A stretch of DNA of 64,000 nucleotides. Source: Bacillota bacterium (lineage in GTDB: Bacteria > Bacillota > Clostridia > Christensenellales > UBA1242). Positions 57,804 through 64,000 of the stretch are shown here, one piece after another; position 1 is the first letter of the stretch; every line of letters starts with the position of its first letter. Location of the stretch: NCBI GenBank assembly GCA_009784375.1, contig WRBV01000002.1, positions 144,764 through 208,763 on the forward strand, given 5' to 3'. The notes below the pieces were generated by a model, which did not search any database, had not been told where the DNA came from, and saw nothing but the letters and a program-made list of their open reading frames with translations. The position numbers and the translations under genes are program-made.

Positions 57804-60209
57804 ATGGCTAAACAAAATGAATATGATTTTTTGATATCGAATCAACCCGCATCATTTATTTCTAATCCTTGGCTTGATGCTTCTGTTTGTGGGAGTGGTG
57901 TTGTCGGTGCGGCTGTGCTTGGTGCTTTTTCAAATGAAAAGATTCTTTTCAATCATTCCGAATTGAGAAGTGGTGGGCATACAGGTGTATTACAAGATGT
58001 AAGTGATAAATTTCCAAATGTACGTAAATTATACAATGATATAAAGGTATTGGATGCCGAGCGTGTTTTGGCGGGCGAATTTGAAAAGAGAAATTATAGA
58101 CCAAGTCCGAATCTTTCACATCCTGTTGGTATGTTGTGTTTGGATTTCTTTCATGAAGGTCAGGTTGTTGATTATAAGAGAGTGACAGATATGTTAAGCG
58201 GTGAGGTTAATGTATCGTTCTCGGCGGGTGGTTCGAACTTTGAGCGTAGTCTTTTTGTTTCACGAAGAGATGATGTGATTGCATATTGTGTTAAAAAGAG
58301 TGGGGCGCAAAAGATTAATTGCGTGATTTCTTTCCAAGGTGATTTGAATGTCCAGCCATTGCAAAAGCCTGTGATGAATATTAAAGGTGCTAAGGCGACC
58401 GATTCCAAAGAAGAAGTTAAGTATGAAAATGGGTTTGTCCTTTTCTCATCAAAGACAAGTGCTGGGCTTGAGTATGGAATGGTTTCGCGTGTTATTGTAA
58501 ATGGTGGCAGATTAGAGAATAAGCCAAACGGAATTCATATCATCGATGCGGATACTTTGACGGTTTTTTCAAAGGTATTTATGGGCGGGGGTGTAAAAAA
58601 AGCACAGGATGAATTAAACCAAATCAAATTGTCTTATGACAAATTGCAATCACAAAATGATGGAGTACATAGACGTCTTTACGAGCAAATGTCGCTAAAT
58701 CTTGTTGGTGAAAATATTACTCATTTCCCATCATTGATCGGTAAGGTTCGTGATGGTGTATTGCCTCCTGGTCTTGTTATGTGTAATTGGAATTTTGCAA
58801 GGTATTTAGTGCTTTGTGGTTTCGGCGGAGTGGCAACACCAAACGGTATATGGTGTGGAGCAAAAGAATGTGAGGGCGATGTATTATCATTTGATGGCAC
58901 GGCTCAGCTTTTACTTTCAACTATAACAAATTCTGTTAACCCAGATGCAATTTTAAGTGTTTTTGAATATTACGAAAAATATGCTCAAGATCTGAAGAAA
59001 AATGCCGCACGTGTATATGGGCTTGAAGGGTATTTTGTTCCTAATGTTGTATCTCCAGAATCTGGGTTATTTGGTCGAGTGGACTCGGCTACTTTGCACT
59101 TTGTTGCAAGTTCGGCTCTTGCGGCAAATATATTTTATTCTTACTTTTTATCGTCTGGTGATATCAAGACTTTGAAATCAAGAATCTTTCCATTTATGAA
59201 AGAGATTTACAATTTCTATTCGGACTTTTTAAAGTTAGATGCAAATGGATTTTATACGACTGTCCCGAGTTATTCTCCTAATTCGACCCCAGGTAACATG
59301 ATTGGTGGAAAGCCACTTGTGAATTTTCATTTTGCAAGCAACTCGACCATTGATTTTCTTGCCTTGGATGTGCTTTTGGATAATCTGATCCATGCATCGA
59401 TTACTCTTGGTGTGAACGAGCATCAGGTTTGGCAAGAAATGAAACGTAAAATTCCAACAGCCGCCGTGAATGGTGAAGGTGCGATAAAAGAATATACCAA
59501 CAGTCCATTTGTCGATAAAGTTCAAAATAATGGATTAATGCATGCGTATGGGCTTTGGCCGTTGAAAAATTATTCATTTAATGACAAGGTTGTGTCTTAC
59601 AAGCCAAGTGTTACGGTCGGTGGTAATGCAGAAATATCATTGAAACGGGCAAGTGCAGTTGCGGTGCTTTCTAGACTTGGCAAGGCTGGGGCTTATCAAG
59701 ATGCACGTACACTTGCAATGGGTGCGACACAATTGGCACACACAGGCAATGGTGAAGATGTCAAAGGAACTTTGATTAAATTGGTAGCAAGTTGTTTCAG
59801 CGATAGTGGTCTTTGTTTGACAAATGATTGGCGTGGAAGTGGATTTACAAAGAATGTGCGTCCGTCGCTTGATATATGTGGGAATTTGGGATTTGCGACC
59901 GCAATCACCGAGTGTCTTGTGCAAAGTGATAAGAATAATCTTCGAATATTGCCGTGTGTATTTGATGGATTAGAAATTGGTGAGATCACAGGTATCTCAA
60001 CCGATTTTGGTGCGACAATTGATATGGAATGGGATATCAAGCGGGCAAGGCTTGTTATGAAAATAATGCCAAAAATGAATATCGAGATTAATGTCTATTT
60101 AAACGATGTGTTTAGAAAATTGAAAAGTAAAGATTTAAACTTGGATAATCAAAATTGTGTCCGTGGTTTAAAATTGGTTGCGGGGAAGAGTGTTACATTA
60201 GAAGTGTGA
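57804..60209 (+). CDS. GH95-like glycoside hydrolase (alpha-L-fucosidase/galactosidase type), leaderless start
   Basis: Cytoplasmic enzyme of 801 residues with no signal peptide. The N-terminal domain shows the GH95/GH65 clan pattern (GSGVVGAAVLGAFSNEKILFN with SELRSGGHTG; quoted in parts), followed by an alpha/alpha-barrel region (FGGVATPNGIWCG, near residue 352) and a C-terminal beta domain. Substrate assignment is tentative since the canonical catalytic Asn/Glu motifs are not clear to me. TATGAT ends five bases before the ATG. No transporter or other sugar genes lie nearby. Confidence 0.6.
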   Translation: MAKQNEYDFLISNQPASFISNPWLDASVCGSGVVGAAVLGAFSNEKILFNHSELRSGGHTGVLQDVSDKFPNVRKLYNDIKVLDAERVLAGEFEKRNYRPSPNLSHPVGMLCLDFFHEGQVVDYKRVTDMLSGEVNVSFSAGGSNFERSLFVSRRDDVIAYCVKKSGAQKINCVISFQGDLNVQPLQKPVMNIKGAKATDSKEEVKYENGFVLFSSKTSAGLEYGMVSRVIVNGGRLENKPNGIHIIDADTLTVFSKVFMGGGVKKAQDELNQIKLSYDKLQSQNDGVHRRLYEQMSLNLVGENITHFPSLIGKVRDGVLPPGLVMCNWNFARYLVLCGFGGVATPNGIWCGAKECEGDVLSFDGTAQLLLSTITNSVNPDAILSVFEYYEKYAQDLKKNAARVYGLEGYFVPNVVSPESGLFGRVDSATLHFVASSALAANIFYSYFLSSGDIKTLKSRIFPFMKEIYNFYSDFLKLDANGFYTTVPSYSPNSTPGNMIGGKPLVNFHFASNSTIDFLALDVLLDNLIHASITLGVNEHQVWQEMKRKIPTAAVNGEGAIKEYTNSPFVDKVQNNGLMHAYGLWPLKNYSFNDKVVSYKPSVTVGGNAEISLKRASAVAVLSRLGKAGAYQDARTLAMGATQLAHTGNGEDVKGTLIKLVASCFSDSGLCLTNDWRGSGFTKNVRPSLDICGNLGFATAITECLVQSDKNNLRILPCVFDGLEIGEITGISTDFGATIDMEWDIKRARLVMKIMPKMNIEINVYLNDVFRKLKSKDLNLDNQNCVRGLKLVAGKSVTLEV

Positions 60210-60215
60210 TTTACG

Positions 60216-60411
60216 CGTCATTGCGAGGAAGTCGCGAAAGCGACGACGAAGCAATCCAGCGGAATTGGTTAGCAGGAAGAGAAATAGAAGTACTCGAATT
60301 GTAGAAGGTGGAAGAATAGTTCTTTCCATTTTTTCTTACCGAACAAATCCAAATCACTTACGATAACTCGCCCCGCTGGATTGCTTCGTCGCCATGCTCC
60401 TCGCAATGACG
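60216..60411. repeat. Family C MITE-like element (CGTCATTGCGAGG), full copy
   Basis: Terminal inverted repeats CGTCATTGCGAGG / CCTCGCAATGACG, with inner GACGAAGCAATCCAGCGG / CCGCTGGATTGCTTCGTC arms. The roughly 110-base interior has no coding capacity and is nearly identical in the second copy at 63844. The high identity indicates recent movement or conversion. Confidence 0.88.
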
Positions 60412-60448
60412 GCATGCGGAGTTACTCTGGCTACCATGCATAAAACAT

Positions 60449-60477
60449 TTGACAATTCGACAAAATAATACTAGGAT
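60449..60477 (+). promoter_or_regulatory. Promoter of the G-tract leader and surface protein
   Basis: TTGACA, 17 bases, TAGGAT; start predicted near 60484, about 40 bases before the leader ATG. Confidence 0.7.
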
Positions 60478-60522
60478 TTAGTAATAGATTGAATACAAAA
60501 GAAGAACGTCGGAGGTATCGAT

Positions 60523-60564
60523 ATGTTAAATAATAGATATACGGGGGGGGGGCAAATCTTGTAA
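60523..60564 (+). CDS. Short leader reading frame containing a G10 tract
   Basis: Thirteen codons starting with ATG at 60523, eight bases after CGGAGG, and including ten consecutive G (60543-60552). With ten G it stops at TAA 60562. With nine G it would instead run to a TGA at 60584-60586 that overlaps the ATG of the surface-protein gene (ATGA). With eleven G it would stop just upstream of that ATG. Confidence 0.55.
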   Translation: MLNNRYTGGGQIL

Positions 60565-60582
60565 CCCTTCGGGTGGTGTGAT

Positions 60583-62736
60583 ATGAGCACACCAAGAAGA
60601 TTCCGCCATTCCCGTATAGCCGCACTTGCATTCGCAGGTGTTTTTGTAGTATGTGCCGTGGTTATAGGTGTTGTGTTTTCGATGAATAAGAGTGATACAC
60701 CGAGTCCAGAGGCTGCTACGCCGAGTGATAGGCATCTGGCACTTACTTTGCAAAATTTCCATGCCCAAATTGGTGGAGCAACAACAACGAATACTTGGGG
60801 TACTGCAACAAATGTTGCAATTACAGTCGGACAAATGCATATAAGTGCACCAACGACAACGATTCAACCATTTGCAAGATCATTTCCAGGCAATGTAGAA
60901 TTTCAGGGTGGAAGTCTTATAAGAACAGTACGAACAGTAACTTTCCCAGCGGGAATAAATTCTTTTGGTCAAGTCTTGAGTCCACATAGTTGGAATGCTA
61001 CTGTTTTTGCAAATCATGGTGGTGGTGCTGCGGTAAGTGGTGTAACAGGGGTGGCAGGTACAAGTGTTGCGGGAAGTTCGTACTCTATTAATAGCCGAAC
61101 AAATTCGATTACAATCACACAGGCAATGTTTGTTGATGGGCAAGTAAGAGGATGGACATGTAATGACGAGGGTACGAGTTGTGGTTGGTTGGCATGGGGA
61201 AGCGTTAATAATGTAGGTTTTGGTGGTGATGCGACCTCTGGTTGGAACCCTGGTGGCGGGTTTGGTGCATCGGCTTGGGTTGGTGACGGTTGGCGACATC
61301 TTCATGGAAGCATAAACACATCACCAATCCCAGCAACAACAACGACAATGGAAAATCCGCATGTTGCACCGTTTGCTGGGTCTCATACGTTATGGCAGAC
61401 AAATAACCGTGTGCCAATGGCGGGAAGTGCGAACGCATCGACGTTTGCAGCACAAAGTGCATTCCCAGCATGGATTACAACAAGAGTTACAGGACAGTCA
61501 ACAACACATGTAAATTTACAGGTAAGTCTTACTGCCGCCGCACCGTTTGGGATGTATTTAAAGGGTGTTATACCTATGGGTGCGACAACAGCAGATTTTG
61601 CGGTAGCACATACTTCGGTTAATCAAAGGGTTCGAACAATTGACTATCAAATTACTCAGGCACATTGGCGGAATAATGGTCCAAACAGAACACACGTTTT
61701 TGTTGGTATGTATTACAACGCCGCAGATAACACGGTTCCAACGCGGGCTGTGACATTTAATTTGCAAGGCGGTAATTTCAGCGGGAATGGGGCTAACCAT
61801 ATTGTAAATATTCCTAATGGAGGACAGTTAAACGCACCGAGTCCAAATCCGACGCGTGAGCATTATACATTCCGTCATTGGTCGACCACTTCGGCGGGTA
61901 ATGGATTTACATTTCCTGTGATAATTAATTCGAATAACGCATTTGGGACTGGGACCAATACTTTGTTTGCGGTATGGGGACGAAATCCTGTAATCACGTT
62001 TAATACTCACGGCGGAAGTACGGTTCCACAAGAAACAATTAATTGGGGTGAGCGAATAACGCGTCCTGCCGATCCAACGCGTTTTGGATATCATTTCAGC
62101 CATTGGTCAAATGTCCAAGACGGAGTGACACATTGGAATTTTAATAACACAGTTACAGCAAATACGACTTTGCATGCGGTATTCACCGATGCAAATTGGA
62201 TGACATTAGAGCTTCGAATTGGTAACCCATTGAACGACACAAGTATGACGATGACTATGACAAAGCCAGAAAATACCGTTGTTCAATTACGACACTTTAT
62301 CCCAAGCCACATAGACTTGGACTTCCTTGGGTGGGCGCTTAGTGCAGAGCAAGCAAGAAACAAACAAATCTTCCGTAATCCAACCCAAACAATAGCAATG
62401 ACAGATAATTGGACATTTTATGCGGTATGGGATATCGAGTGGAATAATTTCCCAGGTATCGGTGGACACAATATATTGTCATTTAATTTCAGCGGTGGTC
62501 TTAACCCACATTCATCAATAGTGGAAGAAAGGCAATACTTTGCATGGGACCCTATGTCTCGTACTTTGCCGACGCATGAATATATGGACAGTTTTGCGAT
62601 GAGAAATCCAGACTTTCATGGATTGACATTTATCGGTTGGTATAACAACCCAGATTTCTTGGGGCAAAGATATTTTTTAATACCAGACACATCAAGCGGT
62701 CCGATGAATTTCTATGCAAGATGGGTTGAACTTTGA
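60583..62736 (+). CDS. Surface protein with InlB-type (Listeria-Bacteroides) repeats
   Basis: Extracytoplasmic protein of 717 residues. A basic N-terminus and one hydrophobic helix (about residues 11-34) act as signal or anchor. A Thr/Asn/Gly-rich region with no known fold follows (about 40-385), then three to four B-repeat units (VTFNLQGG near residue 390, ITFNTHGG near 468, and further units ending FYAVW and FYARW). No LPXTG or SLH domain is seen, so anchoring is probably by the N-terminal helix. The start ATG has only a poor GGTGG site and probably relies on translation of the upstream G-tract leader. Confidence 0.85.
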   Translation: MSTPRRFRHSRIAALAFAGVFVVCAVVIGVVFSMNKSDTPSPEAATPSDRHLALTLQNFHAQIGGATTTNTWGTATNVAITVGQMHISAPTTTIQPFARSFPGNVEFQGGSLIRTVRTVTFPAGINSFGQVLSPHSWNATVFANHGGGAAVSGVTGVAGTSVAGSSYSINSRTNSITITQAMFVDGQVRGWTCNDEGTSCGWLAWGSVNNVGFGGDATSGWNPGGGFGASAWVGDGWRHLHGSINTSPIPATTTTMENPHVAPFAGSHTLWQTNNRVPMAGSANASTFAAQSAFPAWITTRVTGQSTTHVNLQVSLTAAAPFGMYLKGVIPMGATTADFAVAHTSVNQRVRTIDYQITQAHWRNNGPNRTHVFVGMYYNAADNTVPTRAVTFNLQGGNFSGNGANHIVNIPNGGQLNAPSPNPTREHYTFRHWSTTSAGNGFTFPVIINSNNAFGTGTNTLFAVWGRNPVITFNTHGGSTVPQETINWGERITRPADPTRFGYHFSHWSNVQDGVTHWNFNNTVTANTTLHAVFTDANWMTLELRIGNPLNDTSMTMTMTKPENTVVQLRHFIPSHIDLDFLGWALSAEQARNKQIFRNPTQTIAMTDNWTFYAVWDIEWNNFPGIGGHNILSFNFSGGLNPHSSIVEERQYFAWDPMSRTLPTHEYMDSFAMRNPDFHGLTFIGWYNNPDFLGQRYFLIPDTSSGPMNFYARWVEL

Positions 62737-62757
62737 TTTTAATGCATAAAATAGTAT

Positions 62758-63822
62758 GTGATAAAGTTTAATGAGAATCGTCGTGTTATTGTGTTGACTG
62801 GTGGTGGGACTGCGGGTCATGTTATGCCGAATGTGGCATTGTTGTCGTCCTTGGAAAAAGAGTTTGACGAAATACATTATATAGGAAGCAAAAGTGGAAT
62901 TGAACGGGAAATAATCTCGGTTTTTCCCAATGTTCGATATCATGTGATTGAAACGGCAAAATTACGCAGGAGTTTGAGCCTTTCGAACTTGAAGACCCCT
63001 TTCAAAGTTGTGAAGGGAATTAATCAAGCAAAGAAATTATTACAACAGATAAAGCCCGATGTGGTCTTTTCAAAGGGTGGTTTTGTTTCATATCCAGTCG
63101 TACGCGCAGCGGGCAAGCTAGGAATAAAAACGATTATACACGAGAGTGATATGAGTATGGGGCTTGCCAATCGGATGAGTATAAAATGGGTGGATGTTAT
63201 TTGTACAAGCTTCGAGAAAACTGCGAAACAGTTGAGTGATAAGTATCCACGTAAACAAGTTGTATGGACGGGTACTCCGATAAGGAGTGAGATTTTCACG
63301 GGAACAGTCGAAGTTATCAGAGGGCGATTTGGTTTCAAGGCAAGCAGGAATTTGCTTGTAATGGGTGGAAGTTTAGGGGCAAGTGCAATTAACAGGTCGG
63401 TTTGTGAAGTTTTGCCAATGTTAAATGATTGGAATGTTTTGCATGTTACTGGACGTGGGAAAAGGATGGATTTAATTGGTGAGAATTACGCCCAAGTTGA
63501 ATTTATGGATGATATATGGAATGCAATTGCATGGGCAGATGTTGTGGTGTCAAGGGCGGGGAGTAATGCGTTATGTGAGTTGTTGGCGCTTGGTAAATCG
63601 ACCGTGTTTGTTCCTTTGGCGACTGGGCGTGGTGACCAGATTGAAAATGCGTACGAGGTAGAAAAGGCTGGGGCGGGTTTTGTTATAAATGAAAGTGATT
63701 TGAATGGGCGAATATTGGCGGATTCAATCGAGCAGGCGTATGGGCGAAAGGTGGAGTTAGGCGAAAGAGCGATGGCATTTGTAAAGTTGGATGGGGTAGA
63801 GGGTGCAATGGAGTTGGTTTGA
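62758..63822 (+). CDS. murG: UDP-N-acetylglucosamine transferase (lipid II synthase)
   Basis: Adds GlcNAc to lipid I at the inner face of the membrane; 354 residues. VLTGGGTAGHVMPNVALL at the N-terminus is the glycine-rich acceptor loop (usually GGGTGGH, here GGGTAGH), followed by FSKGGFVSYPVV, IHESDMSMGLANR and the C-terminal VSRAGSNALCELLALGKSTV. The GTG start at 62758 follows a TAGTAT box at once; the true start may differ by a few codons. Confidence 0.94.
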   Translation: MIKFNENRRVIVLTGGGTAGHVMPNVALLSSLEKEFDEIHYIGSKSGIEREIISVFPNVRYHVIETAKLRRSLSLSNLKTPFKVVKGINQAKKLLQQIKPDVVFSKGGFVSYPVVRAAGKLGIKTIIHESDMSMGLANRMSIKWVDVICTSFEKTAKQLSDKYPRKQVVWTGTPIRSEIFTGTVEVIRGRFGFKASRNLLVMGGSLGASAINRSVCEVLPMLNDWNVLHVTGRGKRMDLIGENYAQVEFMDDIWNAIAWADVVVSRAGSNALCELLALGKSTVFVPLATGRGDQIENAYEVEKAGAGFVINESDLNGRILADSIEQAYGRKVELGERAMAFVKLDGVEGAMELV

Positions 63823-63843
63823 AGTAGGTACTTATTTTTACCC

Positions 63844-64000
63844 CGTCATTGCGAGGAGCAAGGCGACGAAGCAATCCAGCGGAATTGGTTAGTAGGAAGA
63901 GAAATAGAAGTACTCGAATTGTAGAAGGTGGAAAGAATAGTTCTTTCCATTTTTTCTTACCGAACAAACCCATATCACTTACGACACCTCGCCCCGCTGG
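63844..64000. repeat. Family C MITE-like element, truncated by the window edge
   Basis: CGTCATTGCGAGGAGCAAGG opens the copy; its interior matches the element at 60216 at nearly every base, and the window ends within the right inverted arm (CGCCCCGCTGG). Confidence 0.88.

Noticed and set aside
60523..62736. G10 tract as a direct frameshift switch fused to the surface protein
   Set aside because: I read all three frames through the tract: each hits a stop (60562, near 60580, or 60584) before or at the surface-protein ATG, so only a coupling effect is possible.

Overview
The window is a contiguous chromosomal segment of a low-GC (about 40 % by eye), endospore-forming, anaerobic Bacillota. The sporulation genes (spoIVB, a SpoIIM-like gene, sigG, ylmC-like), pyruvate:ferredoxin oxidoreductase, pyruvate formate-lyase with its activase, a large Bacillus-type SRP RNA and the nusB-xseA-xseB and rpsB-tsf...frr-uppS-cdsA clusters all point to Clostridia. 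The many lineage-specific small genes, dispersed palindromic repeats and InlB-repeat surface protein resemble uncultured gut Clostridia; that finer placement is inference.

Layout. 1-8.7 kb: truncated ileS, an RlmI-like methyltransferase, HIT protein, IMPase-family phosphatase, P-loop kinase, RluA-type pseudouridine synthase, phosphoesterase, maf and a degenerate IlvD/Edd homologue. 8.75-13.4 kb: SRP RNA, two overlapping small membrane-protein genes, spoIVB, a SpoIIM-like gene and a DacF-type carboxypeptidase. 13.4-18.1 kb: mostly small lineage-specific genes, a LOG-family gene and pflA. 18.3-22.5 kb: pflB, a GltS-like symporter and a small Cys-rich membrane protein. 22.5-33 kb: asp23-nusB-xseA-xseB, type II topoisomerase B and A subunits flanking an unassigned ~390-nt structured RNA, ruvX, ferredoxin, DUF1292 and CYTH genes. 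33-42.8 kb: a RelA/SpoT-like protein, rpsB, tsf, an HD protein, frr, uppS, cdsA and an isolated PolC N-terminal module in the place usually held by polC. 43-57.6 kb: sigG, ylmC-like, tkt, PFOR, truA, RNase R, ddl. 57.8-64 kb: a GH95-like glycosidase, a surface protein with InlB-type repeats behind a G10 tract, and murG.

Three observations stand out. First, about twenty genes have a -10 box only 5-7 nt before the start codon and no Shine-Dalgarno sequence, implying widespread leaderless mRNAs (topoisomerase A subunit, frr, truA, pflB, PFOR and others), while the small lineage-specific genes mostly carry strong AGGAGG sites. Second, there are two candidate phase-variation designs: a G10 tract inside a short translated leader before the surface-protein gene, and (GAC)n repeats inside the -35/-10 spacer of two related promoters. 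Third, there is a complex RNA on the minus strand at 27.5-27.9 kb with its own promoter and terminator that I cannot assign to a known class. At least five families of dispersed intergenic repeats are also present, one of which appears to have entered the xseA reading frame.
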